Positions 21,753 to 29,101 of a stretch of DNA of 29,101 bases are shown here, one piece after another (position 1 is the stretch's first letter; the number at the start of each line of letters is the position of its first letter). Location of the stretch: contig JBEKIF010000055.1 in the NCBI GenBank assembly GCA_050011895.1, positions 1-29,101 on the forward strand, in the 5' to 3' direction. The stretch comes from DATBGO01 sp050011895. Its GTDB lineage: Bacteria; Actinomycetota; Actinomycetes; Streptosporangiales; Streptosporangiaceae. Made by a program: the position numbers and the translations under genes. Under the pieces are notes generated by a model. It did no database searches and was not told the DNA's origin. It saw only the letters and a list, made by a program, of their open reading frames with translations.

Positions 21753-23210
21753 TCAGCCGAGCCGGGCCAGCGCGTGCACGAACTTGTAGGCGTCGACCGT
21801 GCCCCAGCCGCTGGCCAGGTCATAGCCAGTGGTCGCGCTGTAGCCGGTCACGCCGCCGAATGAGTTGTTGCCTGTGGTGATGTCTACCAGGCCGGTCGGG
21901 AGCTTCGTGCGCTGGCTCAGCGCGCCCAGCAGGTACAGCGCCGGGTTGATCAGGCCAAGCCGGTGACCGGCCACCTGATCGGCCAGCGCCACGATGCCGG
22001 AGAAGATCGGCGACGCCTCGGAGGTACCGCCGACGAGTGTCCAGTCAGGCTCGCCGGAGCCAAGGAAGGTCCCGTAGACCCAGGCCGCGCCGTTGACCGC
22101 GGCGCTCATCGAGATGTCCGGCGTGCCGCGGTGGTCACCGACCACGTGCCGGACGCCGGCCTGGAAGAACGGCCGGCTGAAGACCTGCGAGAAGCCGCCG
22201 CCGCCCGCGCCGAAGCCGTCGTTCCAGACGCTGTCCGGCCGCAGCCGGCTGCCGTTGTTGCGAAGGTAGAGCTGCGAGCCGCCGACCGAGGTGACCAGCG
22301 GGTCCGACGACGGCCAGGAGTTCACCGGATACGAGTAGAGCGTGCTCCCGTCGGTCTCGGCGTTGGTCACGCCGTCGTCGCCGGAGGCGGCGAGGACGGT
22401 CACGTGGTGCCGCAGCGCGTCCTTGAATGCGTACCGCAGGTTCAGCAGGCTGGGGGTGTTGGGCCCGTCGAACCCGGGGAAGGTGTTCTCGGTCGCGCCG
22501 AAGCTCTGCGTGATCACGTCACCGATGCCACGGTTGATCAGCGACTGCTCGGCGTTCATCATCTCGGGGAAGCCGACGGTTCCCTCGGTCTCGGCGACCG
22601 GGGTCTCGGCCAGCACGATCTTGGCGCCCGGCGCGATCGAATGGGCGTACTCGACGTCCAGCGTGGTCTCGTACGCCCAGCCGACCATTGTCGAGTTGGT
22701 CGGGTCGAACGGCGGGATGGTGCCGAACTGCACGATCTTCAGGCGCAGCTTGGGCAAGCCGAACTGCGCGTCGAAGGTCTTGATGTCGCTGGCGATCGTC
22801 GGCGAGCCGTATGAGTCGACGATCACGATCGTCCGGCCCCGCCCGGTGATCCCCCGGCGGTACAGCGGCTTCAGGTCATAGGCCCGGTAGTACTGCAGCG
22901 GCGTATAGCACCTGATGAGCAATTGGGGGTTGGCCAGGCAGTCCGTCGTGGAGATCGGCGCGGGGAACTGCTTCGCGATGCTGATCGGGCGGCTGAGGTC
23001 GGGAACCGCCACGGCGGGGCGCGCCCCGGCACGGGCCGCGGGCCGGCCGGCCGCGGCGACCGTCACGGCTGCGGACTGGAAGGCCAGCAGCCCGGTCACC
23101 GCGGCGACCGGGACAGCAAGCCGCGCGATGCGGCGGACACGGGACTTCGCTCCCGGCGGCTTGATGCCGGTGACGGCACCGGTGCCGCGCGCGAATCTGG
23201 ACGTGGGCAT
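21753..23210 (-). CDS. Secreted sedolisin-family serine-carboxyl peptidase (S53)
   Basis: Sedolisins are acid-active secreted endopeptidases with a Ser-Glu-Asp triad. The 485-residue protein has a basic N-terminus and a hydrophobic export signal (about 28-55). The catalytic domain has Glu181 and Asp185 in YETTLDVEYAHSIAPGAKIVL, the oxyanion Asp in SGDDG (276-280), Ser397 in GGTSEASP, and the C-terminal calcium-site residues Asp443 and Asp464 (VDITTG, GYDLASGWGT). Only about 60 residues lie between the signal and the first catalytic-domain strand, whereas classic sedolisins carry a propeptide of 170 or more residues. Two cysteines (91, 101) may form a disulphide. AGGAG lies about 10 bases before the ATG at 23210. 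Confidence 0.92.
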   Translation of the reverse strand: MPTSRFARGTGAVTGIKPPGAKSRVRRIARLAVPVAAVTGLLAFQSAAVTVAAAGRPAARAGARPAVAVPDLSRPISIAKQFPAPISTTDCLANPQLLIRCYTPLQYYRAYDLKPLYRRGITGRGRTIVIVDSYGSPTIASDIKTFDAQFGLPKLRLKIVQFGTIPPFDPTNSTMVGWAYETTLDVEYAHSIAPGAKIVLAETPVAETEGTVGFPEMMNAEQSLINRGIGDVITQSFGATENTFPGFDGPNTPSLLNLRYAFKDALRHHVTVLAASGDDGVTNAETDGSTLYSYPVNSWPSSDPLVTSVGGSQLYLRNNGSRLRPDSVWNDGFGAGGGGFSQVFSRPFFQAGVRHVVGDHRGTPDISMSAAVNGAAWVYGTFLGSGEPDWTLVGGTSEASPIFSGIVALADQVAGHRLGLINPALYLLGALSQRTKLPTGLVDITTGNNSFGGVTGYSATTGYDLASGWGTVDAYKFVHALARLG

Positions 23211-23269
23211 GGGAATGGCGCTCCTACTCTGTGCTCACAGCATCGTGACGAGGTCGAGCCAGCGGACAC

Positions 23270-23275
23270 GTAATA
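23270..23275 (-). promoter_or_regulatory. Candidate -10 element TATTAC for the sedolisin gene
   Basis: Read on the minus strand, TATTAC lies about 60 bases upstream of the peptidase ATG within the most AT-rich part of the divergent intergenic region. A TTCCGG 16 bases further up is a poor -35. The call rests on base composition and position. Confidence 0.25.
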
Positions 23276-23388
23276 CGATCTCGCCTTTTTTCCGGAACGC
23301 AATAGGCGCCAGCAGATTTCTTGATGGGTATCTTCCCGGCTGGCGGCCGCGCAGGCCGGCCGAAGCGCGGATTCGGCTGCCTGGCAGC

Positions 23389-24783
23389 ATGGACCGCATG
23401 CCAGCGGCCAGCGGCTACCGGGGGCTGTCGCTCTGGCTCGACACCGTGCCTGGCACGCTCGAGCCCGGCGCTCCGCTGCCCGGCGACCGTGACGTGGACG
23501 TGGCTATCGCCGGCGCGGGATTCACCGGCTTGTGGACCGCCTACTACTTGTCCCGCGCCGACCCTGGACTGCGGATCGCCATCTGCGAGAAGGAGATAGC
23601 CGGCTTCGGCGCGTCCGGCCGGAACGGCGGCTGGTGCTCGGCCCTGTTCCCCGCGTCGCTGGCCAAGCTGGACCGGATGGCAGGCCGGCCCCGGGCGATC
23701 GCGATGTACCGGGCCATGGAGCAGACCGTGGACGAGGTCGGCCTGGCGGCGGCCGCTGAGTCCATCGACTGCCATTTCGCGAAGGGCGGGACCGTCGGGC
23801 TCGCCCGGTCACCGGCCCAGCTGGACCGGGCTGCGGCGGAAGTGCGCGAGGCGCGGGCATTCGGCTTCGGCGAGGACGACCTGCGGCTGCTGACCGCAGG
23901 CGAGGCCCGCCGTGTGGCCGGCGCCTCCGGCGTGCTCGGCGGCACGTTCACCCCGCACTGCGCCGCCATCCACCCGGCCAGGCTGGCCCGCGGCCTGGCG
24001 GAGACGCTGCGGCGGCGTGGCGTCGCGCTGTTCGAGCGCACCCCGGTACTCGACATCCGCCCCGGCCGGCTGGTCACCGCCACCGGGACGGTCCGGGCAC
24101 CGTACGTCATCAGGGCGACCGAGGGGTACACCCCGCGGCTGCCCGGGCTGCGGCGCGCGATCGCCCCGGTGTATTCGCTGATGATCGCGACCGCGCCGCT
24201 GCCCGATGCCGCCTGGGACGAGATCGGCCTGGCCGGGCGGCCGACCTTCGGCGACCTGCGGCACTTGATCATCTACGGGCAGCGGACCGCCGATGGCCGG
24301 CTGGCGTTCGGCGGCCGGGGCGCCCCCTACCATCTCGGCTCCGCCGTCCGGCCGGCGTTCGACCGCGTTCCTGCCGTCTTCGCAGCACTCAGGCGCACCC
24401 TGGCTGAGCTCTTCCCGGCCCTGGCCACCGCCCGGTTCACGCACGCGTGGGGCGGCCCGATCGGGGTTCCACGGGACTGGTGCGCGTCGGTCGGCCTGGA
24501 TCGCGCCACCGGGCTCGGCTGGGCGGGCGGTTATGTCGGCGACGGGGTGTCCACCACCAACCTGGCCGGGCGCACCCTGGCCGACCTGATCACCGGTGCC
24601 GACACCGACATCACCCGGCTGCCCTGGGTGGATCACCGCTCCCCCAGCTGGGAGCCTGAGCCGCTGCGCTGGCTGGGCGTCAACGCCGGCCTGCAGGTGA
24701 TGAGCTGGGCCGACCGGCAGGAGGCCAGGACCGGCCGGCCGTCCCGCGCCGCCGTCGTCGTCGGCCGTTTCCTCGGCGGCTAG
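23389..24783 (+). CDS. FAD-dependent oxidoreductase, DAO family
   Basis: This 464-residue flavoprotein is of the D-amino acid oxidase/glycine oxidase superfamily (PF01266). The dinucleotide-binding motif VAIAGAGFTGLWTAYYL (Gly42, Gly44, Gly47) ends in the acidic ICEKE. A second conserved element FGASGRNGGWCSALFP follows (73-88), and the C-terminal FAD segment reads GYVGDGVSTTNLAGRTLADLI. Members resemble gamma-glutamylputrescine oxidase (PuuB) and other amine oxidases, so an amine or amino-acid substrate is likely but not defined. The frame runs open to 22915, but upstream sequence is antisense to the peptidase gene and not homologous. ATG 23389 or ATG 23398 is the start; neither has a good ribosome-binding site. 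The gene is transcribed divergently from the peptidase. Confidence 0.88.
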   Translation: MDRMPAASGYRGLSLWLDTVPGTLEPGAPLPGDRDVDVAIAGAGFTGLWTAYYLSRADPGLRIAICEKEIAGFGASGRNGGWCSALFPASLAKLDRMAGRPRAIAMYRAMEQTVDEVGLAAAAESIDCHFAKGGTVGLARSPAQLDRAAAEVREARAFGFGEDDLRLLTAGEARRVAGASGVLGGTFTPHCAAIHPARLARGLAETLRRRGVALFERTPVLDIRPGRLVTATGTVRAPYVIRATEGYTPRLPGLRRAIAPVYSLMIATAPLPDAAWDEIGLAGRPTFGDLRHLIIYGQRTADGRLAFGGRGAPYHLGSAVRPAFDRVPAVFAALRRTLAELFPALATARFTHAWGGPIGVPRDWCASVGLDRATGLGWAGGYVGDGVSTTNLAGRTLADLITGADTDITRLPWVDHRSPSWEPEPLRWLGVNAGLQVMSWADRQEARTGRPSRAAVVVGRFLGG

Positions 24784-24830
24784 CCGCGGGCCCGCACCAG
24801 GCACCGCGCGACCCGCTGGACCTGCCATGA

Positions 24831-24861
24831 TTCGCACCATCCTGAGCGTTCCTGCTAAGCT
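24831..24861 (+). promoter_or_regulatory. Candidate promoter of tRNA-Lys
   Basis: TTCGCA (24831-24836) and TAAGCT (24856-24861) are separated by 19 bases, and the second hexamer ends 11 bases before the mature tRNA 5' end. The hexamers are only moderate matches to consensus and the spacing is slightly long. Confidence 0.3.
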
Positions 24862-24872
24862 CACTGAGTCTT

Positions 24873-24945
24873 GCGCCGCTAGCTCAATTGGCAGAGCAGC
24901 GGACTCTTAATCCGCGGGTTCGGGGTTCAAGTCCCTGGCGGCGCA
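24873..24945 (+). tRNA. tRNA-Lys (anticodon CTT)
   Basis: The cloverleaf is complete. Acceptor arm GCGCCGC pairs with GCGGCGC, the D stem is GCTC/GAGC, and the anticodon stem GCGGA/TCCGC encloses CTCTTAA with anticodon CTT at 24906-24908. The T arm is CGGGG-TTCAAGT-CCCTG and the discriminator is A. CCA is not encoded. I found no second copy of its 3' end elsewhere in the window, so there is no visible attachment-site duplication. Confidence 0.97.
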
Positions 24946-25077
24946 CCCGCCCTGACCTGGGGTAATTCGCATTCTGCGTGATCTCCCTGGGCCGGTTTGT
25001 GTTCATCTTTGCTCCACGTTTGCTCGTCAGCCGGGACCTAGTCGCGTGCCTTCTGCTACTGAAGGGAAGGTGGACAG

Positions 25078-27687
25078 ATGGGCAGCTACGTGCTGGGTTT
25101 CCAGGAGATCGACCAGACGCAGATCGCGATCGTTGGCGGCAAGGGCGCGCATCTGGGGGAGCTTTCGCGGATCGAAGGCGTTCGCGTGCCAGCTGGCTTC
25201 TGCGTGACGACGGACGCCTTCCGGCTGATCATGGCGGAAGCGCCGTCCATCGACGAACGGCTCGATCGGCTGTCGCACCTGAACCCCGGCGACCGGGAGG
25301 CGATCCGCGCGCTCAGCGCGCAGCTCCGCCGGACCCTCGAAGGGATCGCCATCCCCGACGATCTGGCGGCGGCGATCACCCTTGCGCTCGCCCGGCTCGG
25401 CGAGCAAGCCGCCTACGCGGTCCGCTCGAGCGCGACGGCAGAGGACATGCCGACGGCCTCCTTCGCAGGCCAGCAGGACACCTACCTGAACATCGTGGGG
25501 CCGGCGGCGATCCTCCAGCACATCGGCCGGTGCTGGGCCTCGCTCTTCACCGAGCGGGCCGTGACCTACCGCCTGCGGAACGGCTTCGACCACAGGACGG
25601 TCCACATGGCGGTGGTCGTGCAGCAGATGGTCTTGCCGGAGGCTGCCGGCATCCTGTTCACGGCCGACCCCGTCACGTCAAACCGGAGGGTCGCCTCCGT
25701 GGAGGCCAGTTTCGGCCTCGGCGAGGCCCTGGTCTCAGGCCTGGTGAACGCGGACGCCTACAAGGTGCGGGAGGGCGAGGTCGTCGCCAAAGCGATCGCC
25801 ACCAAGCAGCTTGCCATCCGCGCCCGGCCGGCCGGCGGGACGCAGGAACAGGCGATCGACCCGGCGCGCCAGGAGCAGCCGGCGCTGACGGATGCGCAGG
25901 CCGTGCGCCTCGCGCAGCTGGGCCGGCGGATCGAAGCGCACTTCGGCCGCCCCCAGGACATCGAATGGTGCCTGGTCGATGATGAATTCCAGGTCGTCCA
26001 GAGCCGCCCGATCACCACGCTGTTCCCCATCCCCGCAGCCGGCGACCGAGAGAACCACGTCTACGTCTCCGTCGGTCATCAGCAGATGATGACCGACCCC
26101 ATGAAGCCCCTGGGGCTCTCCCTGTTCCAGCTGACGGCCCTCCCGCCGATGTACGAGGCCGGCGGGAGGCTGTTCGTCGACGTCACCCAGCGCCTGGCCT
26201 CCCCAGCGAGCCGTGCAGGCCTCCTGGAGGTCCTGGGGAGATCCGATCCGCTGATCAGGGACGCGCTGCAGACCATCCTCGGCCGCGGCGACTTCGTCCG
26301 GTCGCTCCCGGACGAGGGTCCGGGCGGGGCGCCCCCTGGCGACGTGCCAGCCCCGATCGATACCGATCCGGCCATCGTCGCCGAGCTCATCGGGCGCAAC
26401 CAGGCTTCCATCGCAGCTTTGAAACGCAACATCCGGACGAAGTCCGGATCGGCGCTGCTCGACTTCATCCTGGCGGACATCCAGGAACTGAAGCGGATCC
26501 TTTTCGATCCGCAGAGCCATCAGGTGTTCATGTCGGCGATGGAGGCCACGCGGTGGCTAAACGAGCAGCTACAGGGGTGGCTGGGCGAGAAGAACGCGGC
26601 CGACACGCTCACGCAGTCCGTCCCCCGCAACGTCACGTCGGAGATGGGTCTGGCGCTCCTCGACGTCGCGGACGTGATCCGCCCGCATCCGGAGGCGGTG
26701 GCCTTTCTGCGACACGTCGAGGACGAGGGCTTCCTGGACGAGGGCTTCCTGGACGAGCTGGCCAAGCTTGAGGGCGGGCGGGAAGCGCGGGACGCCATCG
26801 GGGCCTTCCTTGACAAGTACGGCATGCGCTGCGTCGGTGAGATCGACATCACGAGGCCGCGTTGGAGCGAACGCCCCACCACGCTCGTGCCCGTGATCCT
26901 CGGCAACATCAAGAACCTCGAGCCGGGCGCCGGCGAGCGGCGCTTCGAGCAGGGGCGGCAGGAGGCGCGGAACAAGGAACGGGAAGTGCTGGAGCGATTG
27001 GCGGCGCTGCCGGACGGGGAGCAGAAGGCCGAAGAGGCTAGGCGGATGATCGACCGGGTCCGGACCTTCATCGGGTACCGGGAGTATCCGAAGTACGGCA
27101 TGGTCAGTCGCTACTTCGTTTACAAGCAGGCCTTGCTGGAAGAGGCCGAGCGCCTCGTGCAGGCCCACGTGCTTCGCGAGAAGGAGGATATCTTCTACCT
27201 CACGTTCGCCGAGCTCCACAACGTCGTGCGCGCGAACCAGGTGGACGACCAGCTCATCCACGAGCGCAAGGACGCGTTCAGGTCGTATCAGGCGCTTACC
27301 CCGCCCCGGGTGCTCACGTCGGATGGCGAGGTTATCGCCGGGGCGTACCGGCGCGATGACGTGCCGGCTGGTGCGCTAGTCGGCCTGCCGGTTTCCGCAG
27401 GGATCATCGAGGGCCGGGCTCGCGTCATTCATGACATGGCGGAGGCCGACCTCGAAGCGGGCGACATCCTGGTCACGGCCTACACGGACCCCAGCTGGTC
27501 GCCCCTGTTCGTCGCGATCACGGGCCTGGTGACGGAGGTGGGGGGCCTGATGACCCATGGCGCAGTGATCGCGCGGGAGTACGGCTTGCCGGCCGTCGTG
27601 GGCGTGCAGCAAGCCAGCCGGCTGATCCGGAATGGGCAGCGGATCCGCGTGCATGGAACGGACGGATACGTCGAGATCCTGCCTTAG
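25078..27687 (+). CDS. rph: Rifamycin-inactivating phosphotransferase
   Basis: Rph inactivates rifamycins by transferring the beta-phosphate of ATP to the ansa-chain C21 hydroxyl through a phosphohistidine. At 869 residues it has the expected length. Domains in order are: the PEP-synthase-like ATP-binding domain (1-320; YVLGFQEI, VGGKGAHLGELSRIEGVRVPAGFC, AVRSSATAEDMPTASFAGQQDTYLN, QSRPITTLFP); a central rifamycin-binding region, which begins DRENHVYVSVGHQQMMTDPMKP; and the swivelling phosphohistidine domain with His827 in GGLMTHGAVIAREYGLPAVVGV. The DRENHVYVSVGHQQMMTDP segment separates it from true PEP synthases. GGAAGG precedes the ATG. The gene lies 132 bases after tRNA-Lys and I see no GGGGCTTGC-type rifamycin-associated element upstream. 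A five-residue tandem repeat (DEGFL) lies near residue 550. Confidence 0.93.
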   Translation: MGSYVLGFQEIDQTQIAIVGGKGAHLGELSRIEGVRVPAGFCVTTDAFRLIMAEAPSIDERLDRLSHLNPGDREAIRALSAQLRRTLEGIAIPDDLAAAITLALARLGEQAAYAVRSSATAEDMPTASFAGQQDTYLNIVGPAAILQHIGRCWASLFTERAVTYRLRNGFDHRTVHMAVVVQQMVLPEAAGILFTADPVTSNRRVASVEASFGLGEALVSGLVNADAYKVREGEVVAKAIATKQLAIRARPAGGTQEQAIDPARQEQPALTDAQAVRLAQLGRRIEAHFGRPQDIEWCLVDDEFQVVQSRPITTLFPIPAAGDRENHVYVSVGHQQMMTDPMKPLGLSLFQLTALPPMYEAGGRLFVDVTQRLASPASRAGLLEVLGRSDPLIRDALQTILGRGDFVRSLPDEGPGGAPPGDVPAPIDTDPAIVAELIGRNQASIAALKRNIRTKSGSALLDFILADIQELKRILFDPQSHQVFMSAMEATRWLNEQLQGWLGEKNAADTLTQSVPRNVTSEMGLALLDVADVIRPHPEAVAFLRHVEDEGFLDEGFLDELAKLEGGREARDAIGAFLDKYGMRCVGEIDITRPRWSERPTTLVPVILGNIKNLEPGAGERRFEQGRQEARNKEREVLERLAALPDGEQKAEEARRMIDRVRTFIGYREYPKYGMVSRYFVYKQALLEEAERLVQAHVLREKEDIFYLTFAELHNVVRANQVDDQLIHERKDAFRSYQALTPPRVLTSDGEVIAGAYRRDDVPAGALVGLPVSAGIIEGRARVIHDMAEADLEAGDILVTAYTDPSWSPLFVAITGLVTEVGGLMTHGAVIAREYGLPAVVGVQQASRLIRNGQRIRVHGTDGYVEILP
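26722..26751 (+). repeat. In-frame 15-bp tandem duplication in rph
   Basis: Bases 26722-26736 and 26737-26751 are identical and encode DEGFL twice, followed by DEL. It falls in the central rifamycin-binding region and adds five residues without breaking the frame. Confidence 0.9.
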
Positions 27688-27878
27688 CCTCCATGCCCAT
27701 AAGCCCTCTGGGTGGACCTGTCCCAGATGGTGACGCTGGCTGCCGGCCGAGGACACCGCGATCACGGCCATCACCGCCGCCGAATTGCGATACGGGGTGC
27801 TCCGCCTGCCGGATGGCCGCCGGAAGGACCGCTCGGCGCGGGCGTCAGCGTCTCCGGCGTGGCTGATACGAATGGGGC

Positions 27879-28571
27879 ATGGCTGCTCGGCTGCTGCTCG
27901 TCCACAGCCCGCTGGTCGGTTGCGCGACGTGGGATCTGGTCGCGGCCGACCTGGCCGGGGGTGGCTACGAACTGGGCGTTCCCGACCTTAGTGGCACTGT
28001 CATGGCAGGGCCGCCGTATTGCTTGCGCCAGGCCCAGGTGATAGCCCGCAGCGCATCCGGCCAGCCCGCGATCCTCATCGGTCATAGCGGTGCGGGGCCG
28101 CTGCTGGCCGCGGCGGGGGCGATCATCGGTCAGGTCCGGGGTTACATCTTCGTCGACGCTGGCCTGCCGACGCCGGGGCAGGCCTGGATGGAAACCGTGC
28201 CGGCCGATCTGGCGGCCCAGCTGAGGGAGATGGCTGATGCCGGGGGCTGGCTGCCGCCGTGGTCGCAATGGTGGGGGGATGAGGCTCTGGCCGAGCTCGT
28301 CCCGGATCCAGCTGTCCGGCGGCACTTCGCTGCCGGCTGCCCTCGGCTGCCGCTGGCCATGTTTGAGGAAATCCAGCCGCCAGCGCCGCAGTGGCCCGAT
28401 GCCCCCGCTGCTTACCTGCAGCTGAGCGAGGCATATGAGGACCAGGCGGCCAAGGCGCGGGAACGTGGCTGGCCCGTGATAGAGCAGATGAGCCACCACC
28501 TCGCGGTGCTGACAGAGCCGGGCCGGGTCGCCGGATCGCTGCGCGAGCTGATCGGTCAGCTTCGCCGGTAA
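27879..28571 (+). CDS. Alpha/beta hydrolase
   Basis: This 230-residue protein is a small alpha/beta-hydrolase-fold enzyme. An early strand and oxyanion region reads LLLVHSPLVGCATWDLVAADLAGGGYELGVPDL, the nucleophile elbow is IGHSGAGPLL (Ser in GHSGAG), an acidic region follows FVDAGLP, and the catalytic histidine is probably in MSHHLAVLTEP. The substrate cannot be inferred. The ATG at 27879 lacks a ribosome-binding site; TACGAA preceded by TGA lies six bases upstream and may be an extended -10 for a leaderless mRNA. It follows rph in the same direction after a 191-base gap in which I see no gene or hairpin, so it is probably transcribed separately. Confidence 0.85.
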   Translation: MAARLLLVHSPLVGCATWDLVAADLAGGGYELGVPDLSGTVMAGPPYCLRQAQVIARSASGQPAILIGHSGAGPLLAAAGAIIGQVRGYIFVDAGLPTPGQAWMETVPADLAAQLREMADAGGWLPPWSQWWGDEALAELVPDPAVRRHFAAGCPRLPLAMFEEIQPPAPQWPDAPAAYLQLSEAYEDQAAKARERGWPVIEQMSHHLAVLTEPGRVAGSLRELIGQLRR

Positions 28572-28771
28572 GGAGGCCCGGCGTGGAAGGCGTAGGTGCC
28601 GCCGCCGCGGGCTGGACCTGGCCGCCAGCCAGCTCTCACACGCTCACCCGGAGAGACGCGGGACACCCCAGAGCCAGCGGCAAATCCTGCTTCCGGCTCT
28701 CGCCTGCCGGCCAGGGGGCCACGGATCCGGGTCAGGCCGCAGCATCGGAGTCCTGAGCGCGGTGCCATGGC

Positions 28772-29101
28772 TCACGACGGGATGCCGGGCGGCCCCAGGA
28801 TGTCGAGGCCGTACTCCGCAGCGATGGCGGTCATTCGGCCCGGGTCGGGTGGGACACTCGGTCGCGGCGGCAGCGTGCGGGATTGGGCTGGCTCGGCGCA
28901 GGAGCGCATGAAGCCCTCAAAGCCGGCTGGCTCGGTCACCAGCAAGAACCGGGCACCGCCTGCTGAACTGACGGTGAAAGTGTGCGGCGTGCCCTGCGGG
29001 CCGAACACGAACGATCCGGCTGGTGCCCGGACCACCTGGCCGCCGACCCAGACGGTCAGCTCGCCGTCGAGGACATAGAACCATTCGCTCTCGCGGTGAT
29101 G
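28772..29101 (-). CDS. Cupin-domain protein (5' partial)
   Basis: The frame runs off the right edge, so the N-terminus is missing. The visible 109 residues hold a typical single-domain cupin. Motif 1 reads HHRESEWFYVLDG (His-x3-Glu-x6-Gly), followed by GQVVRAPAGSFVFGPQGTPHTF, which matches motif 2 with its metal-binding His. Such proteins are often annotated as quercetin 2,3-dioxygenase-like or sugar-binding cupins; the reaction is unknown. A short C-terminal helix (ESPPRMTAIAAEYGL-like region) follows the barrel. It converges on the alpha/beta hydrolase gene across 200 bases with no convincing terminator hairpin. Confidence 0.85.
   Translation of the reverse strand, partial: HHRESEWFYVLDGELTVWVGGQVVRAPAGSFVFGPQGTPHTFTVSSAGGARFLLVTEPAGFEGFMRSCAEPAQSRTLPPRPSVPPDPGRMTAIAAEYGLDILGPPGIPS

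Noticed and set aside
22915..23388. Upstream extension of the FAD oxidoreductase
   Set aside because: It is antisense to the sedolisin gene and unlike any oxidoreductase N-terminus; the Rossmann motif begins shortly after ATG 23389.
23809..24864. 351-codon minus-strand frame opposite the FAD oxidoreductase
   Set aside because: Shadow frame rich in Gly, Pro and Arg; the plus strand carries the FAD-binding motifs.
24873..24945. Integrative element attachment site at tRNA-Lys
   Set aside because: No integrase gene and no second copy of the tRNA 3' end in the window; the idea is retained only as a question about rph.
24978..25982. Plus-strand frame overlapping the start of rph
   Set aside because: It is in another frame of the Rph ATP-binding domain and is Arg/Gly/Pro-rich; the Rph frame has the conserved motifs and a ribosome-binding site.
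1..29101. CRISPR array, phage-defence island or biosynthetic gene cluster
   Set aside because: No regularly spaced repeats with unique spacers, no cas, restriction, toxin-antitoxin, PKS or NRPS genes; the tandem repeats seen have no spacers.

Overview
This window is chromosomal DNA from a high-GC Gram-positive actinomycete. The G+C content looks close to 70% by eye, third codon positions are almost always G or C, and GTG starts are common. An actinobacterial-type oligoribonuclease next to tRNA-His, an LCP-family cell-wall ligase, a substrate-binding/VWA lipoprotein-like protein and a rifamycin phosphotransferase all fit this group. The lineage looks nearer to Streptosporangiales or Streptomycetales-like soil actinomycetes than to mycobacteria, but this is an inference. 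I see no prophage, transposase, integrase or CRISPR array.

Layout. (a) 1-3932: the tail of a polytopic GT-C-like membrane protein (partial at the left edge) converges on a SAM methyltransferase. A small four-helix membrane protein and a SpoU-type RNA 2'-O-methyltransferase follow. (b) 3933-7280: a 15-bp tandem repeat lies in a divergent intergenic region before a secreted substrate-binding/VWA protein, which converges through a hairpin on an APH-fold phosphotransferase. (c) 7438-9816: an amidase-like protein of uncertain function, a PNPOx-fold flavoprotein, oligoribonuclease and tRNA-His(GTG), all on the plus strand. (d) 9906-14287: three minus-strand genes, read in the order NylB-like serine hydrolase, ATP-grasp ligase, APC amino-acid/amine permease, with a GlnR-like direct repeat before the permease. 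(e) 14513-20038: universal stress protein, methyltransferase with an unusual start region, LCP protein, and a response regulator/histidine kinase pair. (f) 20082-23210: minus-strand fructosamine-kinase-family protein overlapping a low-molecular-weight tyrosine phosphatase (a probable deglycation pair), then a secreted sedolisin. (g) 23389-29101: FAD oxidoreductase, tRNA-Lys(CTT), rifamycin phosphotransferase, alpha/beta hydrolase and a partial cupin.

The strongest candidates for an under-described system are the hydrolase/ligase/permease cluster (d), which has the parts to make, break and transport an amide- or peptide-linked nitrogen compound, and the phosphatase/kinase deglycation pair in (f). 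The rifamycin phosphotransferase is the clearest specialised function. Most other genes look like ordinary actinomycete chromosome. Coding assignments come from reading translations and motifs; no database search or structure prediction was run.
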